From Opitutus terrae PB90-1 (GTDB lineage Bacteria > Verrucomicrobiota > Verrucomicrobiia > Opitutales > Opitutaceae): a DNA stretch of 64,000 nt. Below, in pieces: positions 9,521 through 17,998 of the stretch. The notes below the pieces were generated by a model. It had not been told where the DNA came from. It ran no database searches and was given only the letters and a program-made list of their open reading frames with translations. Each line of letters opens with the position of its first letter. Within the stretch, counting starts at the first letter, position 1. Where the stretch lies: positions 2,055,001-2,119,000 of the forward strand of contig NC_010571.1 in NCBI RefSeq assembly GCF_000019965.1, given 5' to 3'. Made by a program: the position numbers and the translations under genes.

Positions 9521-11929
9521 TCAATCGTCTTGGAGCGCGCAGGTCGGCGGCAGTCGCGCGGCGCGGAGGGCGCTGGGCATGGCGGCGGCCAGCGCCACGA
9601 GCGGGAGGAAGACGCAAAGCGCGGCGTAGATCCACGGATCGCCGGGCTGCACGCCGTAGAGCAGGCCCCGCAGCGAATTCGCCACGATCGCCGCGAGCAT
9701 CAAGCCGATCGCGAGCCCGACCGCGGCGAGCCGGCCGGCCTGCGCGAGCACGTGCTGCAGCACCTGGGACGGAGTGGAACCCAGCGCCATCCGGATGCCG
9801 ATCTCCCGCGTGCGCCGACGGGTGGTGAAACTCATGCTGGCGTAGATGCCGAAGGCCGAAAGCCCCAGCGCGACCACGGCGAAGATACCGAACAAGGTGG
9901 CGTAGAGCCGTGGCTGCGTCGTCGTGAGAGCAATGTTGCCCTCGAGCGTGGTCGGCGAAAACGGCAGCGTGGGATCCACGCGCTGCATCGCGGCCTGCAC
10001 TGCCCGCGCGGCATCGGGGCGGTTGAGCCGCACCAGCAGCGTGGAGAAGAACCACGGCATTTGGCGCTGCGGCACGTAGATCTGGGCGGGCGTGGGTGAC
10101 GAAAGATTGTCCTGCCGCGTGTCACCGACGACGCCGACGATCTCCCGATACTGGTCGGAGAGCCACGGGAGCAGGAGCACGCGGCGGCCGATTGGGTTTT
10201 CGCCGGGGAAGATCCGTCGCGCAAGGGTTTCATTGATGATCGCGACCGGCGCGCCGCGCTCGTTGTCGTGCGGGTTGAACGTGCGGCCTTGCTTCAGCGG
10301 CAGTTTGATCGTGGCAAAGAAATCCTCGGTGACCGGTGCGTAGACCGCTTCGTCGGCGCCGACGTCGCTGCGCGGCCGGCCCTCGATCCAGAACGGATAT
10401 TGCAGCGTAATGCCGCACAGCGGGGCGCTGGCGTTCACCGCGGCGGAGGCGACGCCGGGCACCGCCGCCGCCTCGGTCACGAGCCGTTCGTAATATTGCG
10501 CGAGTTCGAGATTGGTTTCGAACCGCGTGGGTGGCGGCGCGAGCTGCAACGTAAGTACGTGCGTGGGATCGAAGCCCGGATTCGAGTTCTGCAGCTGCAG
10601 CAGGCTTTTCATCAGCAACAGCGAGGCGGCGAGTACGACGAACGAGAGGGCGACCTGCCCGGTCACCAGCAGTCCCTGCACGCGCGCCGCGGCGGCATTG
10701 CTCGCGCCGCGCGTGCCGCCGTGCTTCAGCAGCGTGTTCACGTCGGTGCGCAGTACCTGCAGCGCGGGCAACAATCCGAAGAGCACGCCCGTGATGAGCG
10801 CGATCGCCAACGCGGCCAGCAGCACGGGCGGATGGAGTGCGACTTCCTGTGAACGCGGGATGAGTCCCGCCGGCAATCGCGTGACGAGCACCGGCAGCGC
10901 GCCCGCCGCCAGCGCGCAACCCACCGCGCCGCCGAGCAGCGCCAGCAGCGAGCTCTCGATCAGGATTCGCCGCGCGAGTTGCTGCGGCGTGGCGCCGAGC
11001 GCGAGCCGCACCGCAAGGTCCTGCAGCCGCGACAGCCCGCGCGCGAGCAGGAGGTTTGCGAGATTGAGACAGGCGATGGCGAGCACGAGGGCAACCGCGC
11101 CGGTGAGTAGCAGCAGGGTGGTGCGCATGCCCCGCGTGCGGAGCTCGTGGAGCGGCTGCACGCGGGTGCTCCAATCGCGATTCGTCTCGGGAAACTGGCG
11201 CGCGAGATCGGCGGCGATGCCCTGCAACTCGGCGTGCGCGGTCGGGGCAGTGACTCCGGGCTTGAGCCGGCCGACGATGTTCCAGAACCGTGAGTCGCGG
11301 GCGAAATACTCGGGTGCTTCCTTCGGAAAAGGAAGCCACGCATCGACGAACTCCGGTTCACGAAACGATTCCGGCATGATGCCGACGATCGTGTGCGGCT
11401 GGTCGTCGAGCAGGATGGTGCGGCCGACGGCATTCGGCTGTGCCCCGAAGAGCCGGCGCCACGCGACATTGCTCAGTACGACGGCGCGTGGCGCGCTGAC
11501 GCTGAACTCGTCGGCTGAAAACGTGCGGCCTCCCACCGGCGCCACGCCGAGGACCGGGAAGAAATTTTCCGTCACGAGTGCCGTGACCAGCCGAACCGCC
11601 GGTTCGCCAGGCCGGGTGTAGGCGGCGAAATTCGGCCGGTACGCCATCAACCCCGAGAAGCTTTGGGCGCGTTGCGCGTAATCGAGGAAGTCGGACGCGG
11701 AGTGGCCATCCTGCGTGATCGCCTTGACCGAGTTGATCGCGCGAAAGCCCACCAGCCCCTGCGGATCACGAAAAGGTAGCGGCCGGAGCACGATCGCATA
11801 CGCGAGCGAGCAGATGGCGGTGGTCGTGCCCAGGCCAAGGGCGAGCAGGCCTACGGCGACGAGGGAAAACCCGGGCGCGCGTCGCAGCTGGCGCAGGGCC
11901 TCGTGAATCTCGGCGAGCAGGGTGGTCAT
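9521..11929 (-). CDS. ABC transporter permease of the MacB/FtsX type (ADOP-like)
   Basis: About 802 residues with the duplicated FtsX layout: span 1 near residues 20-45, a large periplasmic MacB-PCD domain, three spans near 260-400, a further span near 410-430, a second periplasmic domain and three C-terminal spans ending near 790. Conserved signatures include RRTREIGIRMALGSTPSQVL and LANLLLARG. Such permeases without a fused ATPase are common in Acidobacteria and Verrucomicrobia (acidobacterial duplicated orphan permeases). No ATPase gene is adjacent. I prefer the ATG at 11929 (MTTLLAEIHEALRQLRRAPG) over the longer frame to 11986, because the 19 extra residues are Gly/Pro-rich and unlike the family. 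Confidence 0.9.
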   Translation of the reverse strand: MTTLLAEIHEALRQLRRAPGFSLVAVGLLALGLGTTTAICSLAYAIVLRPLPFRDPQGLVGFRAINSVKAITQDGHSASDFLDYAQRAQSFSGLMAYRPNFAAYTRPGEPAVRLVTALVTENFFPVLGVAPVGGRTFSADEFSVSAPRAVVLSNVAWRRLFGAQPNAVGRTILLDDQPHTIVGIMPESFREPEFVDAWLPFPKEAPEYFARDSRFWNIVGRLKPGVTAPTAHAELQGIAADLARQFPETNRDWSTRVQPLHELRTRGMRTTLLLLTGAVALVLAIACLNLANLLLARGLSRLQDLAVRLALGATPQQLARRILIESSLLALLGGAVGCALAAGALPVLVTRLPAGLIPRSQEVALHPPVLLAALAIALITGVLFGLLPALQVLRTDVNTLLKHGGTRGASNAAAARVQGLLVTGQVALSFVVLAASLLLMKSLLQLQNSNPGFDPTHVLTLQLAPPPTRFETNLELAQYYERLVTEAAAVPGVASAAVNASAPLCGITLQYPFWIEGRPRSDVGADEAVYAPVTEDFFATIKLPLKQGRTFNPHDNERGAPVAIINETLARRIFPGENPIGRRVLLLPWLSDQYREIVGVVGDTRQDNLSSPTPAQIYVPQRQMPWFFSTLLVRLNRPDAARAVQAAMQRVDPTLPFSPTTLEGNIALTTTQPRLYATLFGIFAVVALGLSAFGIYASMSFTTRRRTREIGIRMALGSTPSQVLQHVLAQAGRLAAVGLAIGLMLAAIVANSLRGLLYGVQPGDPWIYAALCVFLPLVALAAAMPSALRAARLPPTCALQDD

Positions 11930-12287
11930 GCGCCACCAGATTAGCGCCCCCGGGCCGCGACCGCCTGTGCCGGAGGTCATGGCCAAAGGTCATGGACGAC
12001 GGAGTCCAGAGCTGGGAATCCGGAGCTGAGGGCCCAGAGCTGAGAGCAAAGAGTCCAGAGGCCGACGCTGCCGGAACACGGGCGAGACGCCCATGCCACA
12101 CCGGGCCGTTTCATCGGCTATCTGAACACCGCTCGCCGACGATTGTAGGGCCGCCGCCCACCGGTAGTCGGGAACCATCGTCGCGTAAGAGGCGCGTTCG
12201 CGGCCGGCGGTGGATTCGACAGGCTCACCGCAGGCGAGCACTGGCCTTACGGGCAATCGGCTGCCGCGACAAAGTTTCGGATTGCCG
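11930..12287. other. Gene-free stretch with dispersed repeats
   Basis: I see no coding signal. It contains a run of GAGTCCAGAGCTGAGAG-type repeats (12001-12063) and a copy of a CGAGACGCCCATGCCAC motif (12080-12105) that recurs at 48956-49006. It separates two minus-strand transcription units and presumably holds the promoter of the permease gene. Confidence 0.5.
12001..12063. repeat. Dispersed repeat family A (CAGAGCTGAGAG type), copy 1
   Basis: Three degenerate tandem units of the theme GAGTCCAGAGCTGAGAG occur here. The same theme recurs at 24537-24590, 30270-30319 and, inside a coding gene, at 48614-48645. The family is defined here only by visual comparison. Confidence 0.6.
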
Positions 12288-12950
12288 CTACACCAAACCG
12301 AGCTCGCGGCCGCGCAGCGCGGCTTGAGTGCGGTCGAGCGCGCCGAGCTTGCCGAGCACGTTGCTCATGTGATTCTTCACCGTGCCCTCGGCGATCGCGA
12401 GCGCGCTGGCGATTTCCTTGTTGCTCCGGCCCTCAGCGAGCAGCCCCAGGACCTCGCGCTCGCGCACGGAGAGTGGCTCAGCGAGCGGCGGCGGCGGCTT
12501 GGGTGGCCGCGGCGCTTGCTGCGCGAGCCGGGAAAAATGCGCGAGCACCTTGGCGGTGACCGACGGCTCGAGAAACGACTCGCCGCGCGCGGTGAGTCGG
12601 ATCGCGGCGATGAGCTTGTCGGAGGGCGAAGCCTTGAGCAGGTAGCCGGCGGCGCCGGCGGCGAGTGCAGCGAACACCTCCTCGTCCTCCTCAAACGTGG
12701 TGAGAACGAGGATGCGGCCGGCAAAATTTCCGGCCATCAGTCGGCGCGTGGCCTCGACGCCATTCATCACGGGCATGCGCAAATCCATCAGCACGACGGC
12801 GGGGGCCAGCCGCTGCGCCGCGGCGATGGCTTCTTCTCCGTTCGCCGCTTCAGCGACAATCTCGAGATCCGGCTGCTGGGCGAGCAGCAGCCGTAATCCC
12901 TCGCGAAAGAGCGACTGATCATCGACGAGCAGCAGGCGAATGCGCTTCAT
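12288..12950 (-). CDS. Response regulator, NarL/LuxR family
   Basis: A 220-residue transcriptional regulator: receiver domain at residues 4-120 with acidic pocket D10/D11, phosphoacceptor D56 in VLMDLRMP, Thr in VLTTF and Lys in YLLKAS; then a LuxR-type helix-turn-helix at about 150-215 (LSVREREVLGLLAEGRSNKEIA). It is paired with the histidine kinase immediately upstream: its ATG overlaps the kinase stop by 4 bp (ATGA, 12947-12950), which indicates translational coupling. Target genes are unknown. Confidence 0.95.
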   Translation of the reverse strand: MKRIRLLLVDDQSLFREGLRLLLAQQPDLEIVAEAANGEEAIAAAQRLAPAVVLMDLRMPVMNGVEATRRLMAGNFAGRILVLTTFEEDEEVFAALAAGAAGYLLKASPSDKLIAAIRLTARGESFLEPSVTAKVLAHFSRLAQQAPRPPKPPPPLAEPLSVREREVLGLLAEGRSNKEIASALAIAEGTVKNHMSNVLGKLGALDRTQAALRGRELGLV

Positions 12951-14131
12951 GCGAGCTCCTTGGTGGGCAGCTCGACCCGCAGCGTAAAGCCGCCTTCCGG
13001 CCTGTTGCCGAAACGCACCATGCCGCCGAGCAGCTCGACCCGTTCGCGCAGGCCTTGCAGCCCGTGGCCCTTGGTTGGATGGCCGCCGACCGGCAGGCCT
13101 TGACCATCGTCAGCGAGCGTGAGCGCGATGCGCTGCTCCTGGGCGAAATCCAACGCCACGTCGATCGCGGTGGCAGCGGCGTGCTTGCAGACGTTGGTGA
13201 GCCCTTCCTGGGCCGAGCGGAAAAGCGCATGCTCGACATTTGCGGGCAGGGTTCGCGGCGCACCTTGCACGCGCACCGTGGCGTTCAGTCCCAGGTTTGC
13301 GGCGAGCGCCCGCAGCGTTTCGGGCAACGGCGGCCGTGTGCTGTCGGCGCGCAGCGTGCCGACGGAGCGACGTACGTCCTCGAGCGCTTCGCGCGAGAGC
13401 CGCGCCGCCTGGTCCAGCGCCGTGGCTGCCTGTGCGGGCTGCGCCGTAAAGACCGCGCGCGCGGCCTCGAGCTGTACGTTGATCGTCGTGAGATAGTGGC
13501 CGATGCCGTCGTGGATCTCGCGTGCGATCCGGTTCCGTTCGCGGGTGGTGGCTAGTTCGCCGGCTTCCGCGGCGTGCTGCCGCAACTGCTCGTTCGCGGC
13601 GGCGAGTTCCTGGGACAGCTGTTCGGCGTGCTGACGGGATTCACGGGCCTGTCGCGTTACGAGCGAGAAAACCACCACGAACACGAACGCGATGCCGTAG
13701 CTCGGGGCGCTGGTCAGCGCCGCCTGCGCGCCGAAGCTGAACCAGATCGCTCCGACGACGGCCGCGAACAGTTCCAGCACCCCCAGGGTGGCCCACGGCC
13801 AGCTCAGCTCCAGCACCACCAAGCTCGCGGCCGGCATCGTTACGAGCCCGGAGAAACCCTTGAGCGGCGTCACGAAGACGATCGCGGTCGCAAGGGCGGT
13901 CTGCACGACCACGTACAGTGGCTTGGAGCGCCACCGGGCGGGCAATCCCTCTTCGCCGAGAACGCCTAAAATCGCATACAACGCCCCCAAGGCGAAAACT
14001 AGCGCCACCTCCCACGCGGTGCCCTCCAGCTGCACGGGCCGGAGGAACTCGCAGAAGACCGCGAGCACGACGAGAGCGAACGCCACCCGGCCAAACAATT
14101 CCATGCGGTCGTTGCGCGAACAAGTGGTCAT
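12947..14131 (-). CDS. Sensor histidine kinase, NarL-partner (HisKA_3) type
   Basis: 394 residues. The N-terminal part has about six membrane spans (roughly residues 10-170) with no recognisable extracellular sensor, then a short coiled coil, a HisKA_3 dimerisation domain with the phospho-accepting His207 in REIHDGIGHY, and an HATPase_c domain with LADDGQGLP and GHGLQGLRERVELLGG. It belongs to the DesK/NarX-like class that pairs with LuxR-type regulators, as the coupled gene downstream does. Its signal is unknown; the membrane-embedded sensor resembles DesK or MASE-type kinases that sense membrane state, but that is inference. Confidence 0.93.
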   Translation of the reverse strand: MTTCSRNDRMELFGRVAFALVVLAVFCEFLRPVQLEGTAWEVALVFALGALYAILGVLGEEGLPARWRSKPLYVVVQTALATAIVFVTPLKGFSGLVTMPAASLVVLELSWPWATLGVLELFAAVVGAIWFSFGAQAALTSAPSYGIAFVFVVVFSLVTRQARESRQHAEQLSQELAAANEQLRQHAAEAGELATTRERNRIAREIHDGIGHYLTTINVQLEAARAVFTAQPAQAATALDQAARLSREALEDVRRSVGTLRADSTRPPLPETLRALAANLGLNATVRVQGAPRTLPANVEHALFRSAQEGLTNVCKHAAATAIDVALDFAQEQRIALTLADDGQGLPVGGHPTKGHGLQGLRERVELLGGMVRFGNRPEGGFTLRVELPTKELA

Positions 14132-14209
14132 GGCTCAACCTTAACAGGGGCGGCGGGACGGCGAAATAGGCCGAAAGTCATGGTTGGCGAACGGAACGGA
14201 TACGGTGGA

Positions 14210-15001
14210 TCATGGCGTCTTCATGCGCCGCGCGATCCGCGAGAACAGCCATGGCACAAAACGCTTGAGGTAGATGCCGGCGACCTCCCAGCCGCCGACG
14301 GCGATCTCTTCGCGACCGCGGGCGACAGCACGCACGATCGCCGCTGCGCAGCGCTCCGGGCTGATGCCGCGTTGCTGCGTGGCATCCATTCGGCCGTGTT
14401 TCTCACCGCGCGGGCCGAGGGCATTCGCCGAGACGGCGGTGCGCACGTAACCGGGGCACGCGAGCGTCACGCCGACGCCGGTGTTCGCCAGCTCCGCGCG
14501 CAGCGAATCGAAGTAGCCATGCAACGCGTGCTTGGCCGCGGCGTAGCTGGAACGGCCTGGCGTGCCGACATAGCCCATGACACTGCTTACGACCACGACG
14601 CGCCCGGTGTGATGCTCGAGCATCGTCGGCAACACGGCCTTGGTGAGCGCCACCGGACCGAAGTAGTCGGTCTCCATGATGGCGCGTTCGACCGTGCTGC
14701 TCGTGTCGAGTGCTCGCGCCCGTTGGCTCACGCCGGCATTGTTGATCAGCACGTCGATCCGGCCGAAACGCGCGAGCATCTCCGCCACCGCTCCCGCGAA
14801 AGTTTGACTGCGGCTGAGATCAAGCACGACGCAGGCATGAGCGTCAGGCCGGTCGCAGGCGCGCCGGACGCGCTCGAGTTCGTCGGCGCGCCGGCTCGAC
14901 AGCACCAGCGTGGCGCCCGCGCGGGCGAATGCGTACGCAAGCGCCTCGCCGATGCCCGAGGAGGCGCCGGTGATCCAAACGATCTGGTGGGGAAAGTTCA
15001 T
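14210..15001 (-). CDS. Short-chain dehydrogenase/reductase (SDR)
   Basis: A 263-residue NAD(P)-dependent oxidoreductase of the classical SDR fold. The cofactor motif TGASSGIG is at residues 11-18, NNAG at about 88, and the catalytic Tyr153-x-x-x-Lys157 in YAAAK, preceded by the catalytic Ser in VVSSVMGY. An RR pair after the first beta strand (SSRRADEL) suggests NADPH preference. The C-terminal tail is basic and hydrophobic (KRFVPWLFSRIARRM), as in membrane-associated DltE/SDR7-like enzymes. It lies 53 nt downstream of the yjbQ-type gene on the same strand. The substrate cannot be told. Confidence 0.92.
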   Translation of the reverse strand: MNFPHQIVWITGASSGIGEALAYAFARAGATLVLSSRRADELERVRRACDRPDAHACVVLDLSRSQTFAGAVAEMLARFGRIDVLINNAGVSQRARALDTSSTVERAIMETDYFGPVALTKAVLPTMLEHHTGRVVVVSSVMGYVGTPGRSSYAAAKHALHGYFDSLRAELANTGVGVTLACPGYVRTAVSANALGPRGEKHGRMDATQQRGISPERCAAAIVRAVARGREEIAVGGWEVAGIYLKRFVPWLFSRIARRMKTP

Positions 15002-15054
15002 GAGCGGTTCGATTTACGGGCAAGAGGCCCGGGTCACGCCTGGCTCCACACCTC

Positions 15055-15474
15055 TCATTCGCCGATGATTTTGACGAGCACGCGTTTCCGCCGCCGACCG
15101 TCGAACTCGCCGTAGAAAATCTGCTCCCACGGGCCGAAATCCAACGCACCTGCGGTCACGGCCACGACGATCTCGCGGCCCATCACGGTGCGCTTCAGGT
15201 GGGCGTCCGCGTTGTCCTCACCTGTGCGATTGTGGTCGTAGGCGCTGTGCGGTTTTTCGGGGGCGAGCTTTTCGAGCCAGCGTTCGTAATCGGCGTGCAG
15301 CCCGCGTTCGTCGTCGTTGATGAACACGCTCGCCGTAATGTGCATCGCGTTGACGAGGCAGAGCCCCTCGCGAATGCCGCTCTCGCGCAGACACGACTCG
15401 ACTTGAGCGGTGATGTTCAGCAGCGCGCGCCGCTGCGGAACCTCGAACCAGAGTTCTTTTCGGTAGGATTTCAT
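15055..15474 (-). CDS. yjbQ: YjbQ/UPF0047 family protein
   Basis: 139 residues, the usual length. The family shows weak thiamine-phosphate-synthase activity in vitro, but its physiological role is unsettled. The conserved motifs are present: [15 protein letters not shown], an [14 protein letters not shown] segment with the His of the active-site cluster, and [13 protein letters not shown] near the C-terminus. I chose ATG 15474 ([12 protein letters not shown]), which matches family starts; the longer frame to 15576 adds 34 residues that overlap the divergent neighbour and look non-coding. The start is 100 bp from the oppositely oriented hemolysin-III gene. Confidence 0.92.
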   Translation of the reverse strand: MKSYRKELWFEVPQRRALLNITAQVESCLRESGIREGLCLVNAMHITASVFINDDERGLHADYERWLEKLAPEKPHSAYDHNRTGEDNADAHLKRTVMGREIVVAVTAGALDFGPWEQIFYGEFDGRRRKRVLVKIIGE

Positions 15475-15574
15475 GACGGACGTTTCGGGAAGAGCGGGGC
15501 GTGGGAGAGGCGTTTCAACGCCAGCCGGGAAAACAACTTTGCCAAACCGGCCGGCGCCAGTGAGTTTCTGGCGC

Positions 15575-16240
15575 ATGGAAGCCGCACCGTCGAGCTACTC
15601 CCCGCGCGAGGAACTAGCCAACGCCGTCACGCACGGCGTTGGAGTGGTCCTGAGCATCGCCGGACTCGCGCTGCTGGTCACGATGGCGAGTCTGCACGGC
15701 GATGCGTGGCACGTCGTCAGCACGGCGATTTTCGGCGCGACGCTCGTGCTGCTCTACACCGCTTCCACGCTTTACCATTCCTTTCGCCATCCGGACACCA
15801 AGCGGATGCTGCGGAAGTTCGATCACGCGGGCATCTTCCTGCTCATCGCCGGAACCTATACCCCCTTCCTGCTGGTGAGTCTGCGCGGGCCTTGGGGTTG
15901 GAGCCTGTTTGGCGTGATCTGGGGACTCGGGCTGGCAGGCGTGGCGCTGAAGTTCTGGCTCGCGGGCCGGTTCCGCGTGCTGTCGACGTTGATCTACCTC
16001 GGCATGGGTTGGATCGTCCTGATCGCGCTGCAACCGATGCTGCAGGCCGTGCCGCCGGCCGGGCTGTGGCTGCTGCTGGCGGGCGGTCTGTGCTACACGG
16101 GAGGAACGGTATTCTATCTCTGGAAGCGACTGCCGTATCACCACGCGGTGTGGCACCTGTTCGTGCTCGCGGGCAGCATCTGCCACTGGGTCTCGGTGTA
16201 TGGCTACGTCGTCCCGGGCGCGCGCGGCGTCAGCGGTTGA
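15575..16240 (+). CDS. Hemolysin III/YqfA (TrhA) family membrane protein
   Basis: 221 residues with seven membrane spans and the family's metal-site pattern: an N-terminal NAVTHGVG, the S-x3-H of [12 protein letters not shown] in [17 protein letters not shown], and the C-terminal H-x3-H of [17 protein letters not shown]. The fold is that of progestin/adipoQ (PAQR) receptors; bacterial members affect membrane-lipid homeostasis, and the hemolysin label is historical. ATG 15575 is chosen because the longer frame back to 15473 runs over the divergent yjbQ start. It ends 11 bp inside the convergent tspO gene. Confidence 0.93.
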   Translation: MEAAPSSYSPREELANAVTHGVGVVLSIAGLALLVTMASLHGDAWHVVSTAIFGATLVLLYTASTLYHSFRHPDTKRMLRKFDHAGIFLLIAGTYTPFLLVSLRGPWGWSLFGVIWGLGLAGVALKFWLAGRFRVLSTLIYLGMGWIVLIALQPMLQAVPPAGLWLLLAGGLCYTGGTVFYLWKRLPYHHAVWHLFVLAGSICHWVSVYGYVVPGARGVSG

Positions 16241-16706
16241 GTTCCCACACCGCAGCGTTGAGCAGCGTGGCGTAGCTGACCCACAGCAGGTAGGGCAACC
16301 ATAGCCAGCCGGCGATCCGATCGGCGGCGCGAAACCGCACGTAGATCCGGATCAGCACCAGCCAGAGCACGATCACCTCGACGAGCGCAAGCCCGGGGCG
16401 GTGCAGTCCGAAGAAAAGCACCGACCAGAGCGCGTTGAGGGCGAGCTGGGCGGCAAAGAGCCGCGAGGTATGCCGGGCATCGGCTTCGCCGCCGACGCGC
16501 CAAACGCGCCACGCGGCGATGGACATGAGGATATAGAGCAACGTCCAAGCGGGTCCAAACAGCCAGTTCGGCGGCGTCCACGCCGGCTTTTGCAAGGTCG
16601 GATACCACGTGTGAACGCTGGTGGCGGTGGCGATCGCACCGATCGTGCCGGCGAAGGCGGCGAGCAGGAGAAACAGGCCGAGCGGCAGCCACCGCGAAGA
16701 TTTCAT
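16230..16706 (-). CDS. tspO: TspO/MBR family protein
   Basis: 158 residues with five membrane spans, the family size. Typical motifs are WYPTLQKPAWTPPNWLFGPAWT (first loop and span 2), ALNALWSVLFFG (span 3/4) and [18 protein letters not shown] at the C-terminus. TspO proteins bind porphyrins and related ligands and act in tetrapyrrole-linked stress responses in bacteria. It overlaps the 3' end of the hemolysin-III gene tail to tail, and lies 67 nt downstream of the M20 peptidase on the same strand. Confidence 0.95.
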   Translation of the reverse strand: MKSSRWLPLGLFLLLAAFAGTIGAIATATSVHTWYPTLQKPAWTPPNWLFGPAWTLLYILMSIAAWRVWRVGGEADARHTSRLFAAQLALNALWSVLFFGLHRPGLALVEVIVLWLVLIRIYVRFRAADRIAGWLWLPYLLWVSYATLLNAAVWELNR

Positions 16707-16773
16707 GGCACGACGATCTGTATTTTCCCGCCGGCTGCAACGCTCGGCGCGGACAGTGAAGACCTTGGCCTTC

Positions 16774-17937
16774 TCACGTGCGAGCAGCTGCGACGGGCAG
16801 CGTCACCTCGTCCAGCGAGAGCTTGGTCAGGAATCGCGCGGCGATGCGTGCGCGTTCGGCGAGGCTGGGCAGGTGCGCGTATTCGGACGCGCTGTGCAGG
16901 TGTCCGCCGACGACGCCGAGACCGTCGAGGCAGGGCAGTCCGGCCGCGCCGAGAAGATTGCCGTCGGATCCGCCGCCCACGTGGGTCCACGAGAACGGCG
17001 CAGCGCCGACGTCGCGCGCGCATTGCTGCCAGGCGGCGAATAGCGCGCGACTGGTGGGCGTCGCCTCCAACGGCAGTCGATTGAACTGGCCGGCGATCTC
17101 GAGTCGGTAGCCTTCGCGCGCATTGATCGGGGCGGCGAGCTCGTGCAACCGCGCCAGCACCGCGGCGGCGTCGTTCGCCCGGGTGATCCGGATGTTGATC
17201 TCGGCGCTCGCGCGGTCGGGGACGATGTTAACCGCCCCGCCGCCCTGCACGGACCCGACGTTCAGCAGCACGCCGGGCAGATCTTCCGGCACGGCATGCG
17301 CGGCCACCAGAAACTCAGCGAGCGCCACGATGGCGTTGCGTCCCTCATTCGCCGCGCGGCCCGCGTGCGCGGCCCGGCCGGTGCAGGTGACGGTGAAAAT
17401 GCCCGTGCCTTTGCGCGATTCTACGAGGTCGCCGTTCTCTCGCGCCGGTTCGAAAATCAGCGCGAACGGAAATCGCTTCGCCGCCTCTTCGATGACGGGA
17501 CGGCTCGCGACCGAACCCGTTTCCTCATCGGGCGTGAGCAGCACCTCCCAGCCCAGCGCGGAGGCCTGCGCGGTGCGTTCGAACGCCTGCAGTGCCGCCA
17601 GCAGAATGACGATGCCGCCCTTCATGTCCGCGACGCCCGGACCGCCGAGCGTCCGCGCGTCCAGCAGCTGGCACGTTTGAAACGGATGGCCCGCATCGTA
17701 CACCGTGTCGTAGTGACCGCTCAGGAAAACTTGCCGTGGCGCAGCGGGGCGCTGCCGCACGCGCAACGCGCATGCCGCGGTGCCGGCGAGCGGCACCGTT
17801 TCCACCTGCGCTCCGCGGAGCTTGGCAAACTCGGCGGCGAGCGCGGCGCGCATCCGCTCCAGCCCGGCGACGTGGCCGCTGCCGGAATTGATGTTGGCCC
17901 AGCGGATGAGCAGATCGCGCAGCGCAGGTTCGTCCAT
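16774..17937 (-). CDS. M20 family metallopeptidase (carboxypeptidase G2-like)
   Basis: 387 residues. The two-zinc M20 site is readable: His75 and Asp77 in SGHYDTV, bridging Asp104 in GVADMKGG, catalytic Glu138 and ligand Glu139 in PDEETGS, Glu in IFEPAREN, and a C-terminal His in VVGGHLHS. The central lid/dimerisation domain begins at the GRAAHAG motif. The layout fits the glutamate carboxypeptidase (CPG2) subgroup that removes C-terminal residues from acylated peptides. No signal peptide from the preferred ATG 17937; the longer frame to 18045 adds 36 Arg-rich residues unlike the family and overlaps the next gene. The substrate is not predictable. Confidence 0.9.
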   Translation of the reverse strand: MDEPALRDLLIRWANINSGSGHVAGLERMRAALAAEFAKLRGAQVETVPLAGTAACALRVRQRPAAPRQVFLSGHYDTVYDAGHPFQTCQLLDARTLGGPGVADMKGGIVILLAALQAFERTAQASALGWEVLLTPDEETGSVASRPVIEEAAKRFPFALIFEPARENGDLVESRKGTGIFTVTCTGRAAHAGRAANEGRNAIVALAEFLVAAHAVPEDLPGVLLNVGSVQGGGAVNIVPDRASAEINIRITRANDAAAVLARLHELAAPINAREGYRLEIAGQFNRLPLEATPTSRALFAAWQQCARDVGAAPFSWTHVGGGSDGNLLGAAGLPCLDGLGVVGGHLHSASEYAHLPSLAERARIAARFLTKLSLDEVTLPVAAART

Positions 17938-17998
17938 GGCGTGGCGTACAGCCAAGCCGGCCGGCGAACGAGGGCAAGCGCCGGGTTTACCCGGTTCC

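Noticed and set aside
8303-10099. 598-residue plus-strand frame over the lnt end, the TPR gene and the permease
   Set aside because: Crosses three well-supported genes; composition is that of a shadow frame.
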